Shown piece by piece: positions 6,803 through 13,913 of a DNA stretch of 16,185 nucleotides. Source of the stretch: Methanobacteriota archaeon (GTDB taxonomy: Archaea > Halobacteriota > Halobacteria > Halobacteriales > Halalkalicoccaceae). The stretch's first letter is position 1. Each line of letters opens with the position of its first letter. Location: NCBI GenBank assembly GCA_022561895.1, contig JADFQH010000028.1, positions 1-16,185 of the forward strand, read 5' to 3'. The translations under genes were made by a program, and so were the position numbers. The notes beneath the pieces were generated by a model. That model worked only from the letters and a program-made list of their open reading frames with translations. It was not told the DNA's origin and made no database searches.

Positions 6803-6879
6803 GGACGGTTGTAGTCCCTTACCGCCGATCGCTCACCCGCACGGGCGATCATCGGTAGATAGTTACAACCGTCCCTATA
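6798..6879. repeat. 82-bp imperfect palindrome spanning a divergent promoter region
   Basis: The outer arms 6798-6813 (TATAGGGACGGTTGTA) and 6864-6879 are perfect 16-bp reverse complements. Inner arms 6820-6832 and 6845-6857 match at 11 of 13 positions about the same centre (6838.5). The left arm also holds a small AGGGAC-(7 nt)-GTCCCT hairpin (6801-6819). The outer ends coincide with the outward TATA boxes of the LarA-like gene (minus) and the cyclophilin-like gene (plus), so both promoters sit in mirror-image sequence. That suggests joint control by a dimeric or multimeric regulator bound to the dyad, or duplication of one promoter in inverted orientation. Confidence 0.8.
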
Positions 6880-6882
6880 TAC
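6875..6882 (+). promoter_or_regulatory. TATA box for the cyclophilin-like gene (leaderless)
   Basis: CTATATAC is centred about 27 bp before the ATG at 6905, the classic spacing for a leaderless haloarchaeal transcript. It overlaps the right arm of the palindrome. Confidence 0.6.
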
Positions 6883-6904
6883 TGGCCGGGCGAGCACGCC
6901 CGTT

Positions 6905-7279
6905 ATGGCTGATCTTCGAATTCGAGTCGCCGACCGCGAGTGTACGGCCGAGTGGGTCGAAGACAATCCAAATACGCAAAAAGCGATCGAGGCGGCGCTG
7001 CCGCTCGCCGGTGACGGACGAAAATGGGGCGAGGAGCTCTACTTCCGAACCGAGGTGGATGTCGAAGCGGAGAACACGCAAACTGAGGTCCCAGTCGGTG
7101 CGGTCGCCTACTGGCCCGGTGGCAATGCGATCTGTCTGTTCTGGGGCCCGACCCCAGCGAGTCGGGGTGACGAGCCGCGGGCGGCCGCGCCGGTGAGCGT
7201 CGTAGCCCGGATCACCGACACCGCCGCGCTGGCGGCGACAGCGGCCGACGGCGCGCAACTCCGGCTCGAACTGGCCTAG
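6905..7279 (+). CDS. Cyclophilin-like fold protein (TM1367 / DUF369 family)
   Basis: A small 124-residue cytoplasmic protein. The GAVAYWPGGNAICLFWGPTP stretch (about residues 63-82) with downstream VSVVARITD is characteristic of the cyclophilin-like family of small beta-barrels typified by TM1367. Members have a cyclophilin fold but lack established prolyl-isomerase activity, and their function is unknown. The length is normal and complete. The promoter is leaderless (TATA at 6875-6882) and shares the 82-bp palindrome with the divergent LarA-like gene, so the two may be co-regulated. The stop (TAG, 7277-7279) overlaps the stop of the convergent exonuclease within one CTAG. Confidence 0.85.
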   Translation: MADLRIRVADRECTAEWVEDNPNTQKAIEAALPLAGDGRKWGEELYFRTEVDVEAENTQTEVPVGAVAYWPGGNAICLFWGPTPASRGDEPRAAAPVSVVARITDTAALAATAADGAQLRLELA

Positions 7280-8028
7280 CGAAACGCGCCGAAGACCTCG
7301 CTGTCGAGACGTGTCGCCACCCGGTCCGCAAGGGTTTCGAGGTTGCGCGTGTCCTCGCGGTTGTACCGGACCAGTCTATCTAGCGCCGCCCCGTCCCCGC
7401 GTTCGTAGGCATGCCACAGCCGGACGGCCTCCCGCCCGTCGACGCCCTCCTCTTCTCGGCCGATCCCCACTTCTTGCTCGATCGCCTTCAGCCCGCCCGA
7501 AAGCCCCGCCTGCCGACAGGGGTACATGAGATCGAGGTGCGGGGTGTCGATCGAGAGACCAAAGGAAGATTCGAGAAACGGCACGTCGAAGCGAGCGCCG
7601 TTGAAGCTGACGAGCAAATCCGCCGAGTCGAGCCTTCGTAGTATTGCCTCGCGAGTGAGGTCGTCTCCGGCGACGAGGGTTTTCGTCTCGCTCCCGCAGT
7701 GAAAGCTCGCGGTCGTCACCCGGTTATGATGCTTGCTCAATCCGGTGGTTTCGATGTCGAAAAAGCAGGTGTTCGATCGAAAGTTCTCGTAGAACCGCCA
7801 ATGGCTCGACGAGGGGAGGCGATCGGCGAAGTACGCGGCGTTTCGCCGATCAAGCTCGCTTCTTGCGTCGGCGATGAACGCCTCGATCGCAGCGCTTCGG
7901 GCGTTTCCAACGGGAAGCGACCCCGCTTTCGAAAAGGCTTCCCAGTCGGTGATCCCCGCCTCCCAGAGTTTGCGTTCCGTCCGATCGCCGATGCCGTCGA
8001 CGGCGATGAAGCTGTTCTCTACGCGCAC
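7276..8028 (-). CDS. HhH plus DEDDy-type 3'-5' exonuclease domain protein (RNase H-like, YprB type)
   Basis: A 250-residue protein. Residues about 7-32 (FIAVDGIGDRTERKLWEAGI) are a helix-hairpin-helix DNA-binding motif. The rest is an RNase H-fold exonuclease of the RNase_H_2/YprB group. Catalytic acids are visible in order: FFDIETTG (D91, E93), FNGARFD (N143, D148) and YNREDTRNLETL (Y222, D226), the DEDDy set. It probably trims DNA or RNA 3' ends in repair or turnover; the substrate is not known. The start is GTG at 8026-8028, because an in-frame TGA lies about 9-12 bases upstream and no ATG is available. It follows the AlaX gene by 30 bp in the same direction, so the two are likely one transcript. 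The stop overlaps that of the convergent cyclophilin-like gene. Confidence 0.88.
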   Translation of the reverse strand: MRVENSFIAVDGIGDRTERKLWEAGITDWEAFSKAGSLPVGNARSAAIEAFIADARSELDRRNAAYFADRLPSSSHWRFYENFRSNTCFFDIETTGLSKHHNRVTTASFHCGSETKTLVAGDDLTREAILRRLDSADLLVSFNGARFDVPFLESSFGLSIDTPHLDLMYPCRQAGLSGGLKAIEQEVGIGREEEGVDGREAVRLWHAYERGDGAALDRLVRYNREDTRNLETLADRVATRLDSEVFGAFR

Positions 8029-8058
8029 GGCGTTGATTCAGCGACCGGGGACAATAAC

Positions 8059-8778
8059 CTATTCGTCTTCGAGGACAAACGCGATCCGCTCTTCCTCGCT
8101 CCCTTTCGTCTCCCGGCCAGTCACCGAAACACGTCCGATCTCCTCGGTGTTCGAAACGTGCGTACCGGCACACGCGACCCGGTCGAACTCATCGACTTCG
8201 ACGATTCTGACCTCCCGAATACTGTCCGGAAGCAGGTCCAGCCGGGTCCGCTCGGGATCGAGTTCGCTTTCGGCCCGCTCGCGCGAGAGGGTGTACCACC
8301 GCACGCCGAGCGTCTCCTCGACTCGCTCGTTCATTCGGCGCTCGATCGCGTCGAGGTCGTCGTCCGAGAACCGATCGTACGCACAGTCGAGATGGGCGTG
8401 GTCCGTATAGAGCTGGTTGCCGGTCGTCGGCGCGTCGAACGCCTCGAGCAGGATCGCGGACAGCAGGTGTTGGGCGGTGTGATAGCGCATGTGGGCGTAT
8501 CGGCGCTCCCAGTCGAGCGTGCCAACGACCCGCTCGCCGACGGCGGGACCGTCGCCTTCGACGGTGTGGTAGATTTCGTCCGTCTTTTCAACAGTGAGAA
8601 CGGGCCACGTTTCAGTGCCTCCAATCGTCCCGTGGTCGGCAGGCTGGCCGCCACCCTCTGGATAGAACTGAGTTCCGTCGAGAACGACCCTCGACGTGTC
8701 GCCGTCGTCGATAACGCGCTCTGTGCGCGCCTCGAACGTTTGAACCATTGAGTCGTCGAGATAGAGCGGTTCGGTCAT
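8059..8778 (-). CDS. alaX: Alanyl-tRNA editing protein AlaX
   Basis: A stand-alone trans-editing enzyme that hydrolyses mischarged Ser- or Gly-tRNA(Ala). The 239-residue length fits the AlaX-M class with both the N-terminal barrel and the editing core. Motifs visible are FYPEGGGQPADHG (38-50), the zinc-binding H100-x3-H104 in YHTAQHLLSA, and C203-x3-H207 in CAGTHVSNTEEIG. All four metal ligands are present, so the enzyme should be active. The start is the ATG at 8776-8778, with a TATA box centred 27 bp upstream (8801-8810, minus strand), giving a leaderless transcript. It probably shares that transcript with the downstream exonuclease. The closest alternative is the editing domain of AlaRS, which is excluded because the aminoacylation domain is absent. 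Confidence 0.92.
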   Translation of the reverse strand: MTEPLYLDDSMVQTFEARTERVIDDGDTSRVVLDGTQFYPEGGGQPADHGTIGGTETWPVLTVEKTDEIYHTVEGDGPAVGERVVGTLDWERRYAHMRYHTAQHLLSAILLEAFDAPTTGNQLYTDHAHLDCAYDRFSDDDLDAIERRMNERVEETLGVRWYTLSRERAESELDPERTRLDLLPDSIREVRIVEVDEFDRVACAGTHVSNTEEIGRVSVTGRETKGSEEERIAFVLEDE

Positions 8779-8800
8779 CGTCGATGGTTCCGTGCCTGTG

Positions 8801-8810
8801 AAATATATAC
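8801..8810 (-). promoter_or_regulatory. TATA box for alaX (leaderless)
   Basis: Minus-strand GTATATATTT is centred 27 bp before the alaX ATG. Strong sequence and spacing match for a haloarchaeal core promoter. Confidence 0.65.
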
Positions 8811-8857
8811 TGTCGGCTGTGACTCGATGCGATCTGCCGTCGTATTTCGATCACAAG

Positions 8858-8873
8858 AAATATATTAATTATA
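8858..8873 (+). promoter_or_regulatory. TATA-rich promoter for the HtpX-like gene
   Basis: AAATATATTAATTATA lies 40-55 bp before the chosen ATG at 8912 and is the most A/T-rich stretch nearby. It implies transcription starts near 8890, giving a short leader. This is why the upstream ATG at 8792 and GTG at 8876 are rejected as starts. Confidence 0.55.
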
Positions 8874-8911
8874 ATGTGAATCTCGAACCGGATCGCGGCC
8901 TTCTCCTGCGA

Positions 8912-9886
8912 ATGAGTGCAACCGTTTTTCTGTTTATTATGTTTCTCCTCGTCTCGACGGCCGTCTCCATCGGACTGGCGGTCGGTCTCGTTTCCGTACT
9001 CACGTTCGTAACGGGTGCTTCGACCGTGGCGGTCCTCGTTATCGTCCTGCTAACCGCCTCGTTCGGTGGCGTCTCGATACACCGCTTGCGACGTTACGAT
9101 TCGGGAGTTGAATGGACCGAGTACGATGAGCCGGAATCGATCGAGGTCGAGACTCCTCTCTCGGTTTCGGATCGCCTTACGCGCCTCGCGAATCAGGCGA
9201 GCTGTCAAGTGCCGAAAATCCGGATGATCGACTCGTCCGTCCCGAACGCCTACACGGTTGGCTACCGGCCGGGGACGGCCACGATCGTGCTGACGACGGC
9301 GCTGCTCGATCAGCTCTCTGAGAACGAACTCGACGCCGTGATTGCCCATGAACTGGCGCATATCGCCCACCGCGACGTCCCTATCATGACCGTCATCGGC
9401 GCGCCGATCGCCGCCGGTGAGCGCCTGCATGCGTGGGCAGACGAAACGCTCGGGACGGCGACCGAACGGGACAACAACGCGCTGTTAGGGGTTTTGCTCG
9501 TCAACTGTTTCGCGCTCTCGTGGATCTTCGTCACGACCGGCCGGCTACTCGTCCGAGCGCTGTCGCGCTACCGGGAGCTCGCCGCCGACCGCGGTGCGGT
9601 TGTGATACTCGGCTCGCCCGCGGACCTCGCAAGTGCGCTTACACGACTCTCCGGGAGGGCTCAGCCCGACGACGATCTCCGAAAGGCGGGTGGACTCGCT
9701 CGGGCGTTTGCGATCGTTCCCGCGAAACGCGAGGCGGTGATGCTCGGGCCGGATGGCGAGCGTGCGCGCTCGTCGCTGTTCATCTGGTTCGATCGCTGGC
9801 TCGCGACACATCCCTCGACGGCCGATCGGATCGACCAGTTGGGCGAGCTCCAGCGGGCACAGAGTCGTCGTAACGCTAAAGAGTAA
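8912..9886 (+). CDS. htpX: HtpX-like M48-family membrane zinc metalloprotease
   Basis: A 324-residue integral membrane protease likely to degrade misfolded membrane proteins. Two hydrophobic helices occupy about residues 3-28 and 30-52. The cytosolic catalytic region follows, with H146-E-L-A-H150 in AVIAHELAHIAHRD and the third zinc ligand E222 in SRYRELAADRGAV. A further hydrophobic stretch lies between them (about 190-210). This order is that of HtpX/M48B proteins, and the length is slightly longer than the bacterial ~290. ATG 8912 was preferred over the in-frame ATG 8792 because it gives MSATVFLFIMF, a clean membrane start, and because the promoter lies between the two. Many haloarchaea have several htpX paralogues; which one this is cannot be told. 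Confidence 0.9.
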   Translation: MSATVFLFIMFLLVSTAVSIGLAVGLVSVLTFVTGASTVAVLVIVLLTASFGGVSIHRLRRYDSGVEWTEYDEPESIEVETPLSVSDRLTRLANQASCQVPKIRMIDSSVPNAYTVGYRPGTATIVLTTALLDQLSENELDAVIAHELAHIAHRDVPIMTVIGAPIAAGERLHAWADETLGTATERDNNALLGVLLVNCFALSWIFVTTGRLLVRALSRYRELAADRGAVVILGSPADLASALTRLSGRAQPDDDLRKAGGLARAFAIVPAKREAVMLGPDGERARSSLFIWFDRWLATHPSTADRIDQLGELQRAQSRRNAKE

Positions 9887-9894
9887 AACACACG

Positions 9895-9899
9895 TTTTT
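9895..9899 (+). terminator. T-tract after the HtpX-like gene
   Basis: A TTTTT run 9 bp past the stop codon. Haloarchaeal genes often end at such U-tracts without a hairpin. Weak evidence. Confidence 0.3.
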
Positions 9900-9943
9900 G
9901 TAGATAACAATGAACGACGATCGAACGCTTTCGAGGTGGTTCT

Positions 9944-10636
9944 ATGGGCGTTGAAATAAAGGAGACGCCCGTTTCTGATGACGAATTCGAGTCGATGAAG
10001 CGATTTGTCTACGAGTATCTCGACGCAAGCGTCAAGAACGAAGACGAGGGCGGGCGCATGCGCTGGTATCCGTGGCATTCGGCCGACTACCGGTTCAATC
10101 ACACGTTGAACGTCCTCTCGCTCGCAGAAGAGATCGCAACAAAAGAAGGGGCGGACGTCGACGTCGTCCGCGTGGCCGCGCTCTTTCACGATGTCGCAAA
10201 GCTCGACGCCGATCAGGAGATTCACGCCGAAGAGGGCGCGCGCGTCGCCCGCGAGTATCTCTCCTCGCGGGGGTCGTTTCCGAAATCCTTCGTCGAGCGG
10301 GTCTGTCGGGCGATCGACGGCCACACCCACTCGGGCGATGTCGCGGAGCTTTCGCTCGAAGGCCAGTGTCTCATCGAGGGCGACCTACTCGATAAGGTCG
10401 GCGCGAACGGAACGGTACTAATGTTGCTTCGGATGGGCTACGAGGCCCGGACCCACATGGACAGCGCAACGATGGTCTACCGGGTGTACGAACGTGGCAA
10501 GGAGGCCTGCGACCGGATCGAGAGCCCGACCGGCCAGAGCATCGCCTACGAACGCCTGAAGCGCGTGCGCTGGTTCTGTGAGTGGCTCGAAGCGGAGGTT
10601 CCCGAGATGGAACATGAATCCGAACAGCTAGAGTAG
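9944..10636 (+). CDS. HD-domain metal-dependent phosphohydrolase
   Basis: A 230-residue cytoplasmic HD-superfamily protein. H53 (in RFNHTLNVLSLAEEIA) and the H82-D83 pair (in ALFHDVAKLDAD) are two of the usual metal-ligand sites; IDGHTHSG and a later Asp in LIEGDLLDKVG would complete the metal set. HD enzymes hydrolyse phosphate from nucleotides or cyclic nucleotides; no substrate can be assigned. The N-terminal 45 residues are acidic and helical. The chosen ATG is 9944. A 14-codon open frame (9910-9954) overlaps it out of frame and is not thought to be a gene. It follows the HtpX-like gene by 57 bp with a T-tract between, so co-transcription is uncertain. Its 3' end overlaps the convergent LysE-type gene by 9 bp. 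Confidence 0.88.
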   Translation: MGVEIKETPVSDDEFESMKRFVYEYLDASVKNEDEGGRMRWYPWHSADYRFNHTLNVLSLAEEIATKEGADVDVVRVAALFHDVAKLDADQEIHAEEGARVAREYLSSRGSFPKSFVERVCRAIDGHTHSGDVAELSLEGQCLIEGDLLDKVGANGTVLMLLRMGYEARTHMDSATMVYRVYERGKEACDRIESPTGQSIAYERLKRVRWFCEWLEAEVPEMEHESEQLE

Positions 10637-11278
10637 AAGGAGGGCCCGATACAGAAAGAGGACGCCGAATCCCGCGAGGACAGCAGCGCTTGCCCCGGCG
10701 ACGAGCGGCGCAAAGCCGTCGATCCTGCGCCCGGCGCGGACGAGCGCGAGCGGAAACGCCGTAATCCATAGCGCGATTCCCGCGAAAAAACCGAGGACGA
10801 TGGCGACGCTCCCGGTTTCGACCGCGATCTCGCCGAGGAGTGGGATCGCGAGCGCGAGGCTGCCGGGGTCAAGCAGCGCCACACCCACGGTCAGCCACCA
10901 GAGGATCTGATAGGGGTTGGTGAACGAGAGCGCGAACGTCTTTCGAAACCCCGCAGAGTCGTCGATCTCCCGCCCCGTAAACGATTCGCGGGCGCTTTTG
11001 GCTGCGCCGACGGCGAAGTAGCACATGAGAACGCCGCCCACCGCCATCATTCCTGCTCGAACTGTCGGGGCGTTTTGGAGGACCGTCGCGACGCCCGCGA
11101 GCGCGACGAGGAAGAAACAGGCGTCGGCGCTCATCGCACCCAGTCCGGCGCGCACACCTGAAGACCACCCTCGGAGAGCGCTCTCCTCGGCGATGATCGC
11201 GTTCATTGGCCCCGGCGGGGCCGCAAGCGAGAGGCCGAGGAGGAGACCAGCGAGAAGGGAGCTGCTGATCGCGCTCAT
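10628..11278 (-). CDS. LysE-family amino-acid exporter
   Basis: A 216-residue membrane protein with about six hydrophobic helices. The N-terminal signature AAPPGPMNAIIAEESALRG (about residues 19-37) is that of LysE/RhtB translocators. SFTNPYQILWWLTVGVALLD in the middle is the second conserved block. The family exports amino acids such as lysine, threonine or homoserine; the substrate here is not known. The ATG at 11276-11278 was chosen over the preceding TTG. It is divergent from the MNT gene, with a TATA-like CATATAC between them that can read both ways. The 3' end overlaps the HD gene stop. Confidence 0.88.
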   Translation of the reverse strand: MSAISSSLLAGLLLGLSLAAPPGPMNAIIAEESALRGWSSGVRAGLGAMSADACFFLVALAGVATVLQNAPTVRAGMMAVGGVLMCYFAVGAAKSARESFTGREIDDSAGFRKTFALSFTNPYQILWWLTVGVALLDPGSLALAIPLLGEIAVETGSVAIVLGFFAGIALWITAFPLALVRAGRRIDGFAPLVAGASAAVLAGFGVLFLYRALLLL

Positions 11279-11314
11279 CAATCAGATAGAGCGTGCCCGT
11301 TGACAAAAACGAAC

Positions 11315-11322
11315 CCATATAC
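11315..11322. promoter_or_regulatory. Shared TATA-like box for the MNT and LysE genes
   Basis: CCATATAC is centred 27 bp before the MNT ATG at 11346, fitting a leaderless transcript, and about 40 bp before the LysE ATG on the other strand. It could serve both directions. Confidence 0.5.
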
Positions 11323-11345
11323 ACCGAGCGAGCGAAACCGTGTGT

Positions 11346-11675
11346 ATGAGCGAACCACACGCGGGCACTCACGAGCAGGCCTTCGAAGTGTTCGCACGAC
11401 GAGCGCACGGCGCGCTCGGTGAGTCAATCCGTGAGCTGATACTGTTCGGGAGTACGGTTCGCGGTGAAACGCGCGGACGCGACTCCGATGTGGACGTGTT
11501 TGTCATTCTCGATTCGAAAGACGCCGAGGACGAACTGCGCGACATCGCCTACGACGTCTCGCTGGAATACGGTGTGGTCATCTCCATTCACGCACAAACA
11601 AAGGACCGTTTCGAGGAGCGAAAGGACCATCCGTTCATCAAGAACGTGCTCAGAGAAGGACGATCGTATGGTTGA
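11346..11675 (+). CDS. Minimal nucleotidyltransferase (MNT), likely MntA-type antitoxin
   Basis: A 109-residue single-domain nucleotidyltransferase of the Pol-beta fold. The signature LFGSTVRGETRGRDSDVDVF (residues 33-52) carries the G-S and D-x-D residues (G35, S36, D48, D50) that hold Mg-NTP. In MNT/HEPN modules this protein AMPylates its partner toxin and so neutralises it. The HEPN-like gene starts 8 bp before this stop (ATG at 11668, stop TGA at 11673-11675), and that overlap is typical of such pairs. The ATG at 11346 was chosen because it lies 27 bp after the TATA box; an upstream in-frame GTG at 11340 would add two residues. Confidence 0.9.
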   Translation: MSEPHAGTHEQAFEVFARRAHGALGESIRELILFGSTVRGETRGRDSDVDVFVILDSKDAEDELRDIAYDVSLEYGVVISIHAQTKDRFEERKDHPFIKNVLREGRSYG

Positions 11676-12037
11676 TTACGCCGCCGAAGAGCGCAAAAAA
11701 GGCAAGGGATGCGCTGGCGGACGCACGTAAACTCCAACGTATTGAAGGGACGAAACAGGCCGTCGTAAATAGACTCTATTGTGCCTGTTTCCACGCAGCA
11801 CAGTCCGTGCTCTACTCGAAAGGGTTTGAGCCATCGACTCATCGAGGGGTGGTGTCGTTGTTCGGGGAAGAGGTCGTCTTAGCGGGTGAAGCCACGAAAG
11901 CGCATGGTCGGTTTTTGAGCGATATGCGTGATCGTCGACAGCAGGCTGACTACGGATACGAGCCGATAACGGCTGATCTAGAGGCGTTGACGCACAAAGC
12001 AGGGCAGTTCGTTAATGAGATGGAGAAGCTACCGTGA
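11668..12037 (+). pseudogene. HEPN-domain protein (toxin partner of MNT) with a one-base frameshift
   Basis: The natural start is ATG 11668, giving MVDYAAEERKK, which is a typical HEPN N-terminus. That frame runs into a stop at about 11728-11730 after 20 residues. From about 11701 the rest of the domain, ARDALADARKLQRIEGTK and onward to MEKLP, continues in the +1 frame. The break falls at an A6 run (11695-11700) followed by GG. Removing one base there restores an uninterrupted protein of about 122 residues. The HEPN signature R-R-Q-Q-A-D-Y sits at about residues 89-95 of the restored protein, and NRLYCACFHAAQSVLYSKG is the helical core. HEPN proteins of these pairs are usually ribonucleases. 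The present sequence could be a disabled toxin, a phase-variable allele or a read error. A TTG at 11672 would also give a near-full-length protein, but with an unrelated N-terminus. Confidence 0.75.
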
Positions 12038-12072
12038 TTTACTGCTGGGAACCGGGAATCAAAAGAAGCTGA

Positions 12073-13269
12073 TCAGATCCCCTTGCCCATCAGGTGACTA
12101 CGAAGCACATCACTGTCCTTGTTCGAGGTGGCGGTGTTCATGAGAACAATCGTTGCATCCGAATCGAACTCCCCTTCGTCAGCGAGCTTCCACGCGCCGC
12201 TTGCCGCGGCAGCACACGTTGCGCCCATCTCCAAGCCTTCACCCTTCGCGACCGCGATTGCACTCTCTAAGATCTCCTCGTCGGGCGTTGCGACCGCCCC
12301 GCCCTCGGATTCGCGCAGACATTCGAGAATCCACGGACTCGCGCCCGGATCGGGGATCTCGATCCCGCCACAGATCGTATCGGGGTGGGTAACAGGTTCG
12401 TGGCGATCGACTCCCTTCTCGAAGGCGTCGACTACCGGCGCACAGCCGGTCGACTGGGCGGCGTACATCGCCGGTAGCTCTTCGGTCAGGCCCAGTTTCT
12501 CGAACTCTTTTGCGGCCTTGTGCATCCCCACGAGACCGACCCCGCCGCCGGTGGGGTAGACGATGGCGTCGGGAACGTCCCACTCCAGTTGCTCGATGAT
12601 CTCGTAGGCCATCGTCTTCTTACCCTCGTGGCGATAGGGGGTGACGAACGTCTGGACGGAGTACCACCCTTCGTCCTCGCCCTCCTCGTCCATCGCATCG
12701 CCGTAGGCCGCGCCGGCGTCGCCGATCCGCCCCCCCACGACGGTCATATCCCCGCCGTGGACGTTCACCATCGCCTTGTTGGTAAATCCCGCACGCGAGG
12801 GTAAGAACACGTGCGAGTCGATGTCCGCTCGGCCGGCGTAGGCGGCGGCGGCCTGTCCGGCGTTGCCGGCGGAGGCGAGCGCAATGTCGCTCGCGTCGTG
12901 TTGGGCGGCGGCGGTCATCGCCACCGTCTGGCCCCGGTCCTTGAAACTCCCTGTGGGATTGCGGCCCTCGTCCTTGATCAGCACCCGGCCGACGCCAATC
13001 TCGTCTGCGAGCTTCTCGCATTCGACCAGCGGTGTCGCGCCCTCGTCCATCGTGATCGCTGATTCCCGAGTGAAAGGCAGGAGCTCCTCGTAGCGCCACA
13101 TCGTCTCGAACGGCCGGGTTTCGATGTTCTCGCGCGTGAGGTCGATCTCGTCGTAGTCGTAGGCAGGGTCGAGAATCCCGCCACACGCCGGACAGCGATG
13201 GTGGTCGGGATCGAATCGTTCGCCACAGTCGATGCAGTCCAGTCCGAGAAACGCCGGCGTCGTGTCCAT
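12073..13269 (-). CDS. thrC: Threonine synthase (PLP-dependent, N-terminal zinc ribbon)
   Basis: Converts O-phosphohomoserine to threonine. The protein has 398 residues, the normal archaeal length. An N-terminal zinc-ribbon-like segment contains C12-x2-C15 and C26-x2-C29. The PLP-binding motif NPTGSFKDRGQ holds the Schiff-base lysine K110. ASAGNAGQAAAAYAGR is the phosphate-side SxGN loop, and VYPTGGGVGLVG is the PLP phosphate-binding glycine loop. The start chosen is ATG 13267-13269 (MDTTPAFLG), which places the zinc ribbon at the very N-terminus; the upstream in-frame ATG would add 13 residues of poor quality. It is divergent from the P-loop kinase-like gene and convergent with the HEPN gene, with 35 bp between stops. 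Nearby LysE could export threonine, but that is speculation. Confidence 0.93.
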   Translation of the reverse strand: MDTTPAFLGLDCIDCGERFDPDHHRCPACGGILDPAYDYDEIDLTRENIETRPFETMWRYEELLPFTRESAITMDEGATPLVECEKLADEIGVGRVLIKDEGRNPTGSFKDRGQTVAMTAAAQHDASDIALASAGNAGQAAAAYAGRADIDSHVFLPSRAGFTNKAMVNVHGGDMTVVGGRIGDAGAAYGDAMDEEGEDEGWYSVQTFVTPYRHEGKKTMAYEIIEQLEWDVPDAIVYPTGGGVGLVGMHKAAKEFEKLGLTEELPAMYAAQSTGCAPVVDAFEKGVDRHEPVTHPDTICGGIEIPDPGASPWILECLRESEGGAVATPDEEILESAIAVAKGEGLEMGATCAAAASGAWKLADEGEFDSDATIVLMNTATSNKDSDVLRSHLMGKGI

Positions 13270-13362
13270 ATCGCCACTGGGTCGGCTAGTGACTAATTCC
13301 CATCGCAATCGGAACGCTCATCGCAGTCGTCGGGTTATCACAATCCCGACGTGACGTGAGTG

Positions 13363-13881
13363 ATGAATCGAATCTTGGTACTTGGTTCGCCGGGTGCAGG
13401 GAAATCCACGTTCTCGCGGCGACTCGGGATCGTGTTGGGGTTTCCGGTGATCCACCTCGACGCCCATTTCTGGAAACCGGGGTGGGAGAAACCCGAACGC
13501 AAGGCGTGGATCGAAACGCAGCGAGAGCTAATCGCATCTTCGGAGAGCTGGATCATGGACGGTAACTACGGGAGCACCATCGAGGTTCGACTCCGGGAAG
13601 CTGATACGGTGATTCTCCTCGATATTCCGCGACGTGTCTGTCTGTCTCGGGTGTTCAGACGCAGACTGCTGTATCGGAACGAGTCACGTCCCGACATGGC
13701 CGAGGGCTGTCCCGAGAAGGTGGATGTCGAGTTTCTCCGCTACATCTGGAGCTTCCCTTCCGAGAAGCTCGCGCCGCTCGAACGACGACTTGATCATCTC
13801 GATGACGAGATGAGTGTGGTTCGCCTCTCCTCTGATGACGAGATCGAGGCGTTTCTCGACAGCGCAAGCGATCTCTCGTAG
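13363..13881 (+). CDS. P-loop adenylate-kinase-like protein (FlaR / topology-modulation protein type)
   Basis: A 172-residue P-loop NTPase. The Walker A motif GSPGAGKST lies at residues 8-16. The IHLDAHFWKPGW segment (about 32-43) and MDGNYGSTIEVRLREADTVI with LLDIPRRVCLSRVFRR after it (about 65-100) are characteristic of the small kinase-like proteins annotated as DNA topology modulation FlaR-related. Their real substrate is not established. The ATG at 13363 was chosen over the GTG directly before it. The gene stands alone between thrC (divergent) and the FAD oxidoreductase, which starts 32 bp downstream with its own TATA-like box. Confidence 0.85.
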   Translation: MNRILVLGSPGAGKSTFSRRLGIVLGFPVIHLDAHFWKPGWEKPERKAWIETQRELIASSESWIMDGNYGSTIEVRLREADTVILLDIPRRVCLSRVFRRRLLYRNESRPDMAEGCPEKVDVEFLRYIWSFPSEKLAPLERRLDHLDDEMSVVRLSSDDEIEAFLDSASDLS

Positions 13882-13882
13882 T

Positions 13883-13892
13883 GATTTAGTAG
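13883..13892 (+). promoter_or_regulatory. Possible TATA box for the second FAD oxidoreductase
   Basis: GATTTAGTAG is centred about 27 bp before the ATG at 13914, consistent with a leaderless start independent of the upstream gene. Confidence 0.45.
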
Positions 13893-13913
13893 TCGGCCCC
13901 TAAAGAGCCGCGT

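Noticed and set aside
6118..6858. A 246-codon plus-strand open frame after the truncated FAD gene
   Set aside because: It is antisense to the LarA-like gene and crosses the divergent promoter palindrome.
7699..8751. A 350-codon plus-strand open frame
   Set aside because: It is the shadow of the exonuclease and alaX genes, whose catalytic motifs are intact on the minus strand.
9910..9954. A 14-codon ORF overlapping the HD gene start
   Set aside because: It is very short, with no start signal better than the HD gene's own. It probably arose by chance.
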